Source of the DNA: Pseudonocardia sp. C8 | Lineage (GTDB): Bacteria > Actinomycetota > Actinomycetes > Mycobacteriales > Pseudonocardiaceae | NCBI RefSeq assembly: GCF_014267175.1 | Contig: NZ_JACMTR010000002.1 | Span: 2,815,501 to 2,879,500 of the forward strand | DNA: 64,000 nucleotides | Reading direction: 5' to 3' | Part shown: positions 35,075 through 43,210 of the stretch, in pieces | How the letters are laid out: each line of letters opens with the position of its first letter | How positions within the stretch are numbered: position 1 is the first letter of the stretch | The notes under the pieces: model-generated | What the model saw: the letters and a program-made list of their open reading frames with translations, nothing else | What the model was told of the DNA's origin: nothing | The model's database searches: none | Made by a program: the position numbers and the translations under genes

Positions 35075-35872
35075 ATGGGCACCACGGCGGACGGCACCGA
35101 TCCCGAGTCGCGGCTGCGGGCGTGGGAGCGCCGCACCGACCTCCCACTGACGGTGCTGTCGGTCGGGTTCCTCGTGCTGTACGCGGTCGAGGTGCTCGCG
35201 ACCGCACCCGGCTCGGCCACCTGGCACGGCATCGAGGTGGTGCTGTGGCTGGTGTGGGCGGTGTTCGTGGTCGACGTCGTGATCCGGTTCGTGCTGGCCC
35301 GCGACCGCAGGCGGTTCGTGCTCGACAACCCGCTCGACGTCCTGGTCGTGCTGGCCCCGTTCCTGCGGTTCCTGCGCCTGGTGCGGCTGCTGAGCGCGGT
35401 GTCGGTACTGACCCGGACACTGCGCGACGACCTGCGCGGGCGGGTCAGCACCTACCTGGTGGTCACGGTGTCGCTGCTGGGGTTCGTCGCCGCACTCGGC
35501 GTGTACGAGGCCGAACGCCACGCCCCGGAGGCGACGATCACCTCGTTCGGCGACTCGCTGTGGTGGGTGCTGACGACGATCACGACGGTCGGCTACGGCG
35601 ACCGGTACCCGGTGACGGTGGAGGGCCGGCTGGTCGCGGCCGGGCTGATGCTGGCCGGCATCGCGGTGCTGGGCACGGTGACCGCGACGATCGCGACCTG
35701 GTTCACCCAGCAGATCGAGGAGTCCCGGGCCGCCGCCGAAGCGGCCGAGGCCGCCGCGGGCCGGGCGGGTCCGCCCCGCTCCCCCGAGCCGGAGACCTGG
35801 GACGCGGTGCTCGAGGAGCTGCGGCGGCTGCGGGAGCGGCTCGACGAGCTGGAGGACCGGCCCCGGCCTTGA
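35075..35872 (+). CDS. Voltage-gated-type potassium channel
   Basis: 265 residues. Four to five N-terminal hydrophobic segments with an Arg-rich S4-like stretch (LRFLRLVRLLSAVSVLTRTLRDDLRGR), then the pore: SLWWVLTTITTVGYGDRYPVT with the selectivity filter TVGYGD near residues 170-176, and the inner helix. A C-terminal coiled-coil (EESRAAAEAAEAAAGR, LEELRRLRERLDELED) probably tetramerises it. Acts in the cytoplasmic membrane. Nine bases after the cupin gene, likely one transcript. Confidence 0.92.
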   Translation: MGTTADGTDPESRLRAWERRTDLPLTVLSVGFLVLYAVEVLATAPGSATWHGIEVVLWLVWAVFVVDVVIRFVLARDRRRFVLDNPLDVLVVLAPFLRFLRLVRLLSAVSVLTRTLRDDLRGRVSTYLVVTVSLLGFVAALGVYEAERHAPEATITSFGDSLWWVLTTITTVGYGDRYPVTVEGRLVAAGLMLAGIAVLGTVTATIATWFTQQIEESRAAAEAAEAAAGRAGPPRSPEPETWDAVLEELRRLRERLDELEDRPRP

Positions 35873-36027
35873 CCGTCACCGTCCGCGGCCGGGCTCCTGC
35901 CGAGGGCCTCCGCGCCACGCCGGTGACGACCGCGCGTCGACCGCCGTCCGCACCGCGGCCCGGGCGAGCAGGTCCGTGGAGTCCAGCATGCCGAGCGCGA
36001 GCTGGGCCGTGGCCCGGCCGATCGCCG
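35873..36027. other. Intergenic region with a coding-like remnant on the minus strand
   Basis: 155 bases between convergent genes. On the minus strand, in a frame different from the EamA gene, the segment reads RATAQLALGMLDSTDLLARAA, which looks like protein sequence but has no start and no clear family. It may be the remains of a deleted gene. No hairpin found. Confidence 0.25.
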
Positions 36028-36900
36028 TCAGCGGGAGGCTGCGGAAGCTTCGGGCGTTGCGATCAGCACCGGCGCGGCCAGTGTTGCGACGAGCCCGAGT
36101 GTCTGGCGGGAGGTGAGCCGTTCGCGGAGCACGGTGATGCCGAGCAGGGCGGGGATGACGGGGTACAGCGACGACAGCACGACGGCGACCGTGATCAGCG
36201 CGGTCCTGGTGGCGAGCAGGTAGCAGAGCAGAGCGAGCCCGGCCAGCGCCCCGGCGAGCGCCGCGCCGAGACCGAGGCCGCGCCGCTGCCCGTCGTCCGC
36301 ATGCCGTGTCCTGCTCAGGTACGGAGTTGCGCCGAGCGCTGCGATCGTGAGGATCGAGGTGACACGTCCGGCGACGACCGGCCAGGCTGCCGACTCCGGT
36401 GCGGCCTGGGCGAGGGCGAGGTACTGCAGGGCGATGCCGCCACCGGAGACCAGCCCGTCGACGACGGCCCGCGCCGATCGCCCGTCTCCGGCCTTCCCGC
36501 GCGAGACCGCCCACAGCGCGGGCAGGGCCACGGCGATCCCCGTCCACGCGAGTGGCGCCGGCCGCTCTCCGAGCACGACGACGCCGACCGAACCCGGCAG
36601 GGCGACCCCGCCCACGGCGCTGACCGGGACCACCACGCTCATGGCGCCGCGGCTCATTCCCCGGAACAGGAACACCATTCCCAGCCCGGTCCCGACGCCG
36701 GACAGCGCGCCCCAGGCCAGATCGGCGACGGCCGGGACGGTGGCGGAGAACAGCGGTGCGAGCAGCGCCATCGACAGCAGGCCGCCGACCTGGCCGAGCA
36801 GGGCGACACGGATGAACGAGGTGCGCCGGGACAGCACACCGCCGAGAACGTCGGACAAGCCGTAGCTGACCGCCGAGGCGAGTGCGAGCAGCGCGCCCAC
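36028..36900 (-). CDS. EamA/DMT-family membrane exporter
   Basis: 290 residues from GTG at 36900, six bases after the marR stop. Ten hydrophobic segments in two five-helix repeats: VGALLALASAVSYGLSDVLGG begins the first, VSGGGIALQYLALAQAAPESAAW the second. The helix LTLGERL-like pattern ends in VLRERLTSRQTLGLVATLAAPVLI, as in EamA transporters. A drug or metabolite exporter, probably controlled by the adjacent MarR repressor. Confidence 0.88.
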   Translation of the reverse strand: MGALLALASAVSYGLSDVLGGVLSRRTSFIRVALLGQVGGLLSMALLAPLFSATVPAVADLAWGALSGVGTGLGMVFLFRGMSRGAMSVVVPVSAVGGVALPGSVGVVVLGERPAPLAWTGIAVALPALWAVSRGKAGDGRSARAVVDGLVSGGGIALQYLALAQAAPESAAWPVVAGRVTSILTIAALGATPYLSRTRHADDGQRRGLGLGAALAGALAGLALLCYLLATRTALITVAVVLSSLYPVIPALLGITVLRERLTSRQTLGLVATLAAPVLIATPEASAASR

Positions 36901-36905
36901 GGGTT

Positions 36906-37427
36906 TCAGCCGTCCCGGTCGCGCTCGGCCTGGCCGACCGGGCACGTCGCGTTCGTGGTGCAGCTCGGCCGGTCGCACAGCCGGCACAGGTACTCCGAGC
37001 TGCGGATCTCGGTGTAGAGGCGGGTCAGCAGTGTGGTGAGCAGTTCCGTCAGGGCGCGCTGCTCGTGGACGTCGAGGACGGACACCAGCTCGGACAGCGA
37101 CTGTGTGCGGGCTCGGAGCAGCCGGGCCGCCGTGTCGCGTCCGGCGGACGTCGCTGACACCCGTACTTCGCGTCCCGTGCCGGGGCGGCGCTCCACGAGG
37201 CCCGCCGCCTGCAGGGAGTCGACCATGCGGGCCGCGGCGGACTGGCTCAGGCCGACGCGCCGGCCCAGCTCGGTCACGCTCAGCTCGGGCGAGGTCAGCA
37301 GGACGACGAGCGCGGCCGCTGCACTGGTGCCGGTGCCGGCCGCCCGAGACACGGCGCCGAGCGCGTGATCGGTCACGGCGAGCGCAGCCGCGCCGAGAAG
37401 GTTCGCGGTGCGAGCAGTGTCATGCAT
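36906..37427 (-). CDS. MarR-family transcriptional regulator with Cys-rich tail
   Basis: 173 residues. Winged-helix core: LSVTELGRRVGLSQSAAARMVDSLQAAGLVERRPG (hallmark LGRRVGLSQSAAARMVD and the wing RPGTGREVRVSATSAG). The C-terminus is unusual: CRLCDRPSCTTNATCPVG with four Cys, a possible Zn or redox site. It is directly upstream of the exporter gene it likely controls. A perfect palindrome overlaps its own start codon, so autorepression is likely. Confidence 0.88.
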   Translation of the reverse strand: MHDTARTANLLGAAALAVTDHALGAVSRAAGTGTSAAAALVVLLTSPELSVTELGRRVGLSQSAAARMVDSLQAAGLVERRPGTGREVRVSATSAGRDTAARLLRARTQSLSELVSVLDVHEQRALTELLTTLLTRLYTEIRSSEYLCRLCDRPSCTTNATCPVGQAERDRDG

Positions 37428-37438
37428 GAGTCATGCAT
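37422..37438. promoter_or_regulatory. Palindromic operator covering the marR start codon
   Basis: ATGCATGA-G-TCATGCAT, a perfect 17-bp dyad that includes the marR ATG. MarR regulators commonly bind such 16-20 bp dyads in their own promoter or start region. Binding would block both transcription and translation initiation of the operon. Confidence 0.6.
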
Positions 37439-37520
37439 ATCAGCCGGAGCCGGATCGTGCAGGGTGGCCTCCCCGCCGCTGGGAACGGACAGCGAGGCTT
37501 GCTCACACCCCGGGGCCTCA

Positions 37521-37548
37521 CCTCACACCTGCTGCAGCAGGTGTGAGG
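37521..37548. terminator. Perfect 28-bp palindrome, likely terminator
   Basis: Arms CCTCACACCTGCTG and CAGCAGGTGTGAGG, 14 bases each, perfectly complementary with no spacer; as RNA it folds into a 12-pair stem with a TGCA loop. It lies 40 bases downstream of the coiled-coil gene stop (minus strand), where a terminator is expected, and 94 bases upstream of the marR start. No U-tract. Confidence 0.6.
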
Positions 37549-37587
37549 CGCAGCGAACGGGTGTGACGACCGGTCAGAAGGTCGGGC

Positions 37588-38727
37588 TCACATACCTCGG
37601 AGGGCGGCGGCGAGCGCGGCGACGTCGTCGGGGTGCAGGCGCGCGGGCACGGTCCCGGCCTCGGTACCGGCGTCCCGGCGGGCTTCCTCGCTGCCGGCAT
37701 GCCGATCGCCGGCCTCCCGGCGCGCCGCGTCCCGTGCGGTCCGTGCCTCGTCCACCTCCGCCCGGAGCCTGTCCCGCTCGGCCTGCGCGGTCGCCAGCTC
37801 CGAACGCAACCCGTCCGCCTCGGCCCGCACGGTCGTCGCCTCCGAGCGCACCGCATCAGCTTCCGTCCGTGCGGTCTCCCCCGCCAGCCGTGCATTCTCC
37901 GCGTCCGAACGCGCGGTCTCCGCCGCCGTCCGCAGCGCCGACGCCTCGGCGCGCAGCTCCGCGTTCTCCGCACGGGCCCCGTCGAGTTCGGCGCGCAACG
38001 CGTCCCGCTCCTGCCGGGCCTCGTCGCGCTCGCCCTCACGGGCGAACGCGCGGTCGAGTGCCGCGTCCCGCTCGTGCCCCACGGTCCGGGCGACCAGTGT
38101 CGCCTCCTCGCGTTCGCGCTGCGCGACGGCGGCCTCGCTCCGGGCGGTCCGCGCGTCGTCGAGGGCCTGGTCGCGGGCTGCGACGGCGTCGGTCGCCTGC
38201 TGGCGGGCGGCGCCGAGCGCCTCGGTCGCCTCGAGCGCGGCCACGGCGGCCTCCTCGGCCCGGGTGACCGCCTCGGCGCGTTCCCGGCGGGCGTCCGCGG
38301 CGGCGGCCTCGGCCTCACGGGCCCGGCGCAGCGCGGTCTCGCGCTCCTGCTCGGCGGCCTGACGGGCCGCGTCGGCCTCCGCGGCCCGGGCACGGGCCTG
38401 CTCGGTCGCGGCCAGCGCGTCGCGCTCCACCTCGTCGAGCCGGGTCTGCACCGCGTCCAGCGCGGCGGCGAGCTCGGCGACGGGCCCGGTCACCGCGGTC
38501 ACCTGCTCGCGCACCCTGTCGGCGTCCAGGGCGAACGCGCCGGCCCCCGCGTCGAGGCCGAGCGCGCCGAGCGCCTCCCGCTCGGCCCGCGCCATCTGGG
38601 CGCAGGTCCGGCCGCCCTCCCACCGGGTGTCCCGGCAGAACGAGCGCGGCCTGCCTCCCCGGGGGCCGGGCGGGGGCAGTTCGGCGCGGCAGCGGCTGTA
38701 GCCGCAGCGTACGGCGGTGTCGGTCAC
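37588..38727 (-). CDS. Coiled-coil protein with N-terminal Cys motif, unknown (KfrA-like architecture)
   Basis: 379 residues from GTG at 38727. Residues 1-45 carry a Cys-rich element: CGYSRC, then GGRPRSFC, then GGRTC, a possible zinc-finger-like site. Residues about 70-345 are an almost unbroken Ala/Glu/Arg heptad coiled coil. Architecture (small N-terminal putative DNA-binding element, long coiled coil) recalls plasmid KfrA, though the sequence does not match its HTH domain. The promoter region is unusually AT-rich for this genome and carries an array of TGGTT/AACCA half-sites. May be a nucleoid or plasmid-derived protein; function unknown. Confidence 0.65.
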   Translation of the reverse strand: MTDTAVRCGYSRCRAELPPPGPRGGRPRSFCRDTRWEGGRTCAQMARAEREALGALGLDAGAGAFALDADRVREQVTAVTGPVAELAAALDAVQTRLDEVERDALAATEQARARAAEADAARQAAEQERETALRRAREAEAAAADARRERAEAVTRAEEAAVAALEATEALGAARQQATDAVAARDQALDDARTARSEAAVAQREREEATLVARTVGHERDAALDRAFAREGERDEARQERDALRAELDGARAENAELRAEASALRTAAETARSDAENARLAGETARTEADAVRSEATTVRAEADGLRSELATAQAERDRLRAEVDEARTARDAARREAGDRHAGSEEARRDAGTEAGTVPARLHPDDVAALAAALRGM

Positions 38728-38739
38728 GGCGGTGACCGT

Positions 38740-38770
38740 ACCAGTTCACTGGTTGCCAACCATTTAACCA
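38740..38770. promoter_or_regulatory. Iterated dyad ACCAGT/ACTGGT and TGGTT/AACCA half-sites
   Basis: ACCAGT-TC-ACTGGT (38740-38753), GGTTG-C-CAACC (38751-38761) and a further AACCA (38766-38770) sit 13 to 43 bases upstream of the coiled-coil gene start. They form overlapping dyads inside the AT-rich segment 38740-38830. Likely an operator for that gene, possibly bound by its own product. Confidence 0.5.
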
Positions 38771-39256
38771 GTTTCTGACTTGTTCGAACCTATCCACTAC
38801 CCAACGGAATCATTGTTTCGTTGGTCTGATGGGCCGGTTCGGCGGTGTCGCCCCGCGTGCGGCGGCGGCGGCTGTTTCTGGCGGTGTGGTTGGTGGCCGC
38901 CGCGCCGCCGCCTGTCCGGTCTCAGCGGATCTGAGACGACTGCGCTGGACGTGATGCGTCGGGCGTCTCAGTTATCTGGTGCGTGTCTCACCGGTGGTGA
39001 TACCGGTGCCCACCACGATCAGACGGAGAACGCGAGGGCGGACGGCTGCGGCAGGCTCGACAACGTCGAGCCACCGGCACATCTCAACCCCCGACCAGAC
39101 GACACCCGTTGTCTCCTGGGTACGGCTCATCTCCCGTTCCCAACCACCGCCGTCGCCGTGGCCGGCCAGCGTGGCACAGCACCTTGGCCTGACGGCGGTG
39201 CCCGACCGGGCTGGTCAGCACGTCGTCGTTGCAGGTGGCCAACACGAACGGCACCC
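38771..39256. other. Gene-free region
   Basis: About 490 bases with no credible gene; the open frames here are low-complexity and unrelated to families I know. The first 60 bases are AT-rich. A small hairpin GTCTCAG-CGGAT-CTGAGAC is at 38919-38937, with two further GTCTCA copies downstream. The 3' end leads into the DUF664 remnant. Confidence 0.35.
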
Positions 39257-39745
39257 ATGGTCAGCCACATGGACGAGCAGCTCACGGCCATCCGTGCCGC
39301 CGCGTTCGGCCTGACCGAGGAGCAGGCCCGCGAGACACCGTGCCGGAGTGCGCCGTCGGTCGGCGGCATCATCAAGCACACCGTCTACGTCATGCGATGA
39401 GCACTGGAACGGTTGAGCTCCGTCGTCACCGAGCAGCCGGTCGATGCGGCGGCATAGAAAGCCTTCACCGACAGCATCGCCGTTCGCGACGACGAGACGG
39501 GTGGCCGAGACCATCGAAGAGTTTGACCGGGTACGGGCACAGCTACTGGCCGCGGTCGCCGAGGCCGATCCGGCCGGCGACACCATGGCGCCTCCCGCAC
39601 CGAGTGGTACGGCATCTTCGACGCCCGCCCTCCACGCTCGCTACTACCTGGTGCATTTCGTCGAGGAGTGGAGCCGGCACGCGGGCCATGCCGACATCAT
39701 CCGCGAGCAGATCGACGGCGCCCCGGGCAACCCTCCTGGCGTGAG
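39257..39745 (+). pseudogene. DUF664/DinB-like protein, decayed
   Basis: The reading begins MVSHMDEQLTAIRAAAFGLTEEQARETP and VGGIIKHTVYVMR, then stops at 39400. After frameshifts and an in-frame TAG near 39469, family sequence resumes as [28 protein letters not shown], and after another frameshift as [28 protein letters not shown], the conserved C-terminal block. The pieces are in the right order for one DUF664 (mycothiol-dependent-enzyme/DinB fold) gene of about 170 residues with several disruptions, so it is not functional. Overlaps nothing else; the GntR gene ends just beyond. Confidence 0.75.
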
Positions 39746-39777
39746 ACCGGCCGGGCTGTGGGTGGGCAGCGCGCGTA

Positions 39778-40617
39778 TCAGCGAGCGTTCCCTGCTTCCA
39801 GTTCCGCGAGAGCGGATTCCATATGACTGACCAACTTCCGCAGTTGGACGATGCGTTCCTGTGGAATAGGTGTCGCGGCCGGGATCCGTGCGTCGACGTC
39901 GAACACGGTGTTGGCGCGGTGCCAGACGTGGAACCAATCCAGGCCCCGGCCGTGGACGTCCTGGGTGACGCCTTCGAGGAGTAGCAACGGGGATCCGACG
40001 TTCACGTCGAGCGCCTGGGCGACGTCCGGCTCGGCCGCGACCGCCTGCACCTGCCTCGGGCCGCCGGCCACGGGGTAGCCGTGGTCGCGCATGAGGGCGT
40101 TGAGCGACGCTCCCTCGAGCAGGTCCGCGGTGAAGTGGGGGAACAGGTCGCGCGGCACCCAGTGCCGCTCGTAGATGACCGGGACCTGCTCGAGGTGACG
40201 GACGCGCTCGATCTCCCAGCTGCGGGTGGTGCCGAGCGCCGCTCGGGCCTCCTTCGGTGTTGCCGCGGCCTCGAGCCGGAGGATGTGTGTGTGTAGGTGC
40301 TGTCCCTGGGCAGCGGCCTGCTCGTCGAGACCGCCGACCCGGTTCACGAACCGCCGCAGGGCGGGGGCCGCGGTGACGACGCTTCCGCGGCCCCGCTGCC
40401 GACGGATCAGGCCGAGGTCGGCGAGGCTCGCGAGAGCTTGTCGGACGACGCTGCGCGAGACCCCGAACCGCTGCTGGAGCTCGTCCTCGGTGGGGAGCGT
40501 GTCCCCGGGGACGAGGATCTGGTTCCTGATCTGCCCGTGCAGGATGTCGCGGATCTGCACGTGCAGCGGTCGAGCGTCGCTGCGGTCGACCCGGGCTTCC
40601 TGCCCCTCGGTTGACAC
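39778..40617 (-). CDS. GntR-family regulator with UTRA effector domain
   Basis: 279 residues from GTG at 40617 (GGGGGA ribosome site). [52 protein letters not shown] (hallmarks [11 protein letters not shown] and [11 protein letters not shown]) then [14 protein letters not shown] domain from about 110: [35 protein letters not shown], and [27 protein letters not shown]. Such HutC-type regulators sense sugars and acid sugars. It is divergent from the permease-RLP-kinase operon, which it very likely controls. Confidence 0.9.
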   Translation of the reverse strand: MSTEGQEARVDRSDARPLHVQIRDILHGQIRNQILVPGDTLPTEDELQQRFGVSRSVVRQALASLADLGLIRRQRGRGSVVTAAPALRRFVNRVGGLDEQAAAQGQHLHTHILRLEAAATPKEARAALGTTRSWEIERVRHLEQVPVIYERHWVPRDLFPHFTADLLEGASLNALMRDHGYPVAGGPRQVQAVAAEPDVAQALDVNVGSPLLLLEGVTQDVHGRGLDWFHVWHRANTVFDVDARIPAATPIPQERIVQLRKLVSHMESALAELEAGNAR

Positions 40618-40806
40618 CGCATTCCCCCTGGACGCGCACCGGCTTCCGACGGTGGACACCTTAGACAGCGTCCCGGCGTGCCGGCACGGACCGACCGGCA
40701 GTCCGTCGGCGGCCGCTGCTCGCGCTCGCCAGCGCGCCCCGTGCCGGGCCGTGACACGCGTCACACCCGACAGGCCTTGAGGTGACCTTTCCACCCCTCC
40801 ACTCTA

Positions 40807-40829
40807 TGTCCGTACTTCTCGTACGTACA
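40807..40829. promoter_or_regulatory. Candidate GntR operator upstream of the permease gene
   Basis: TGTCCGTAC-TTCTC-GTACGTACA, nine-base arms with one mismatch; core CGTAC-N5-GTACG is perfect. It lies 51 bases upstream of the permease start, in the divergent region shared with the GntR gene. GntR/HutC regulators bind dyads of this size. Confidence 0.6.
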
Positions 40830-40879
40830 ACTGGCGCCGATGCCGGTGGGTCGCGGCGCGCAACCGAAAGGCGTGCCCC

Positions 40880-41893
40880 ATGGCAGAGTCGCAGCTCAGG
40901 CAGGGCCCCTCACGAGTGCCGCTGTTCACGATGATGCAGAAGGTCCCCGCCGGTCTGATGCTGATCCCTCTCGCGCTCGGGGTGCTGGTCAACTCCTTCG
41001 CGCCCGAGGCGCTGAAGATCGGCGGCTTCACCCAAGCGCTGTTCAAGGACGGCGCGCTGGCCTTGATCGGGCTCCTGATCTTCGCGACGGGGGCGCAGAT
41101 CACCGGCAGCCGCAGCGGCAAGGCGGCCGCGGCCACCACCACCGTCGTGTTGGTCTGCAAGACCCTCATCCCCGCCTCGGTCGCCATCGCGCTGGGCCTG
41201 CTGGTCGGCGTTGAGGGCTTCCTCGGGATCTCGATCCTCGCCCTGCTCGCGATCATGGGGAACAGCAACGGTGCGCTGTGGCTGGCGTTCGCCGGAGAGT
41301 ACGGCGACGAACGCGACACCGGCGCCTACGTCGCCAGCGCCTTCGACGACGGACCGTTCCTCGCGCTGATCTTCCTGGGTGCCTCCGGGCTCGGCGACAT
41401 CCCGGTCCTCGCCCTGGTCGCCGCGGTCGTCCCGTTCATCCTCGGGCTCATCGTCGGGGCGGTCGACCGCGAGTGGACCCACGTCCTCGACCACGTGCCG
41501 AACATCACGATCCCGTTCATGTCCTTCGCCGTGGGTGCCGGCATCAGCCTGGGAACCGTGCTGACCGGCGGTGTGCAGGGCGTGTTCCTCGGGATCGGCG
41601 TCGTCATCTTCACCGGCGGCCTCACCTACCTCGGCTACCGGTTCGTGCTGCGGCGCGGCCCGAAGAGCGGCATCGGCTTCGCGGCGGGCACCACCGCAGG
41701 CAACGCCGTCGCCGTCCCCACGGCGGTGGCCGCCGCCGATCCCCGCTTCCTGCCGTTCGTCCCGGCGGCCGCGGCGCAGACCGCGACGGCGGTCCTGGTC
41801 ACCGCCATCCTGGCGCCGATCGTCGCGTCCTGGGTCCTCAAGCGCTCCGGTGGGCTCACCGTCCACGACCCGGTGGCCGAGACCACGGCCTGA
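40880..41893 (+). CDS. 2-keto-3-deoxygluconate permease (KdgT)-family acid-sugar transporter
   Basis: 337 residues, about ten hydrophobic segments. KdgT hallmarks: MQKVPAGLMLIPLALGVLVNSF at the N-terminus, FKDGALALIGLLIFATGAQI, LAIMGNSNGALWLAFAGEYGD, ASAFDDGPFLALIFLGASG, and GIGFAAGTTAGNAVAVPTAVA. KdgT-type permeases import 2-keto-3-deoxygluconate and related acid sugars by H+ symport. Here it should supply substrate to the RuBisCO-like and DUF1537 enzymes encoded next; the exact sugar is unknown. Confidence 0.9.
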   Translation: MAESQLRQGPSRVPLFTMMQKVPAGLMLIPLALGVLVNSFAPEALKIGGFTQALFKDGALALIGLLIFATGAQITGSRSGKAAAATTTVVLVCKTLIPASVAIALGLLVGVEGFLGISILALLAIMGNSNGALWLAFAGEYGDERDTGAYVASAFDDGPFLALIFLGASGLGDIPVLALVAAVVPFILGLIVGAVDREWTHVLDHVPNITIPFMSFAVGAGISLGTVLTGGVQGVFLGIGVVIFTGGLTYLGYRFVLRRGPKSGIGFAAGTTAGNAVAVPTAVAAADPRFLPFVPAAAAQTATAVLVTAILAPIVASWVLKRSGGLTVHDPVAETTA

Positions 41894-41947
41894 GCTCCAC
41901 CCGGACCGCCACCCACGAGCACCGCCCACGAGCAGGAGACCGACCAC

Positions 41948-43210
41948 ATGCGCGACCAGCGAACGATCCGCGCCACCTACTACCTGGAGTCCGAGATCGA
42001 GCCCGAGCGGGCCGCCGCGGCCATGGCCGGCGAGCAGTCCAGCGGCACCTTCGTCGCCGTTCCCGGCGAGTCCCCCGAGCTCCACGAGCGCCACGGCGCC
42101 CAGGTGGTGGGGATCGAACGGCTCGGCGGCTGCCGGCCCTCCCTGCCGTCCCGGACGAACCCGGAGAAGGTCCAGGCCGCGCTGGTGACGGTCGAGTTCC
42201 CGATGGAGAACGTCGGCACGGACCTCGCGACCCTGCAGACGGCCGTGGCCGGGAACCTATTCGAGCTGGGCCAGCTCTACGCCTGCCGGCTGCAGGACAT
42301 CCGGTTGCCCGACGAGTTCGTGGCCACGCACCCCGGCCCCGCGTTCGGGATCCCGGGCACCCGACGGCTGATCGATGACGTCGAGGGGGTCATGATCGGC
42401 ACGATCGTCAAGCCCAACGTGGGTCTGCAGGAGGACCAGTTCCGCCACGTGGTCCGCGAGCTCGCCCGGGCGTCGATCGACCTCATCAAGGACGACGAGC
42501 TCATGACCGACCCCGGCTACCTGCCGCTCGAGCGGCGGGTTGCGATCGCCACCGAGGAGATCCGCGCGGCCGAGCAGGTCACCGGGCACCCCACGATGTA
42601 CGCGTTCAACATCACCGGTGACCTCGCGGGCCTGCGGCGACGCCACGACCTGGTCGTCGAGGCCGGCGGGCGGTGCGTAATGCTCAACGTGCCGGTGATG
42701 GGCATCCCGGCGCTCGCCTGGCTGCGCTCGTTCACCGCGGTCCCGATCCACGGCCACCGCGCCGGGCTCGCCGGGTCCATGCGGGCGAAGGGACTTGGCG
42801 TCGACTACCGCGTCTGGCAGCAGCTCGCCCGCCTCGCGGGCGCCGACCACCTGCACGCCAGCGGCCTGGGCAGCAAGTTCTACGAGACCGACGACGAGGT
42901 CACCGCGAACGTCCGGAGCCTGCTCGAACCGCTCGGAACGACCACCACCCCGGTGCCCACCCTGTCGTCCGGACAGAACGTCACCACACCCGGCCCGACC
43001 TACGCCGCGGTGCAGTCGACCGACCTGCTGATGCTCGCCGGCGGCGGTGTCGCGGGGCACCCGGACGGGCCCACCGCCGGCGTGCAGAGCCTGCGCGACG
43101 CCTGGGCCGCGGCCGTCGCTGGGGTGCCGCTGGCCGAGGCCGGCCGCAGCCGGGCCGGCGCGGGCGACTCCGCGCTCCTGCACGCCCTGCAGATGTTCGG
43201 CGGCGCGTGA
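41948..43210 (+). CDS. RuBisCO-like protein (RLP), RuBisCO large-subunit superfamily
   Basis: 420 residues. RuBisCO active-site positions are recognisable: K155 in GTIVKPNVGL (equivalent of K175), K181-D-D183-E184 in LIKDDELM (carbamylated Lys and metal ligands), H270-R271 in HGHRAG, K310 in GLGSKF (loop 6), and the phosphate loop GGGVAGHPDG. Because the lysines are kept, a carbamylated Mg site and C-C cleavage or decarboxylation are possible. RLP-plus-DUF1537 pairs are known from acid-sugar catabolism, for example D-apionate pathways with a 3-oxo-isoapionate kinase and a 4-phosphate decarboxylase or transcarboxylase/hydrolase. It is not a CO2-fixing RuBisCO. ATGA-type junction with the kinase gene. 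Confidence 0.85.
   Translation: MRDQRTIRATYYLESEIEPERAAAAMAGEQSSGTFVAVPGESPELHERHGAQVVGIERLGGCRPSLPSRTNPEKVQAALVTVEFPMENVGTDLATLQTAVAGNLFELGQLYACRLQDIRLPDEFVATHPGPAFGIPGTRRLIDDVEGVMIGTIVKPNVGLQEDQFRHVVRELARASIDLIKDDELMTDPGYLPLERRVAIATEEIRAAEQVTGHPTMYAFNITGDLAGLRRRHDLVVEAGGRCVMLNVPVMGIPALAWLRSFTAVPIHGHRAGLAGSMRAKGLGVDYRVWQQLARLAGADHLHASGLGSKFYETDDEVTANVRSLLEPLGTTTTPVPTLSSGQNVTTPGPTYAAVQSTDLLMLAGGGVAGHPDGPTAGVQSLRDAWAAAVAGVPLAEAGRSRAGAGDSALLHALQMFGGA

Noticed and set aside
38919..38937. Small GTCTCAG hairpin as a terminator
   Set aside because: Only seven pairs, no gene ends nearby and no U-tract.
41948..43210. Genuine CO2-fixing RuBisCO
   Set aside because: No small subunit or phosphoribulokinase nearby, several substrate-loop differences, and a DUF1537 kinase partner; all point to a RuBisCO-like protein.
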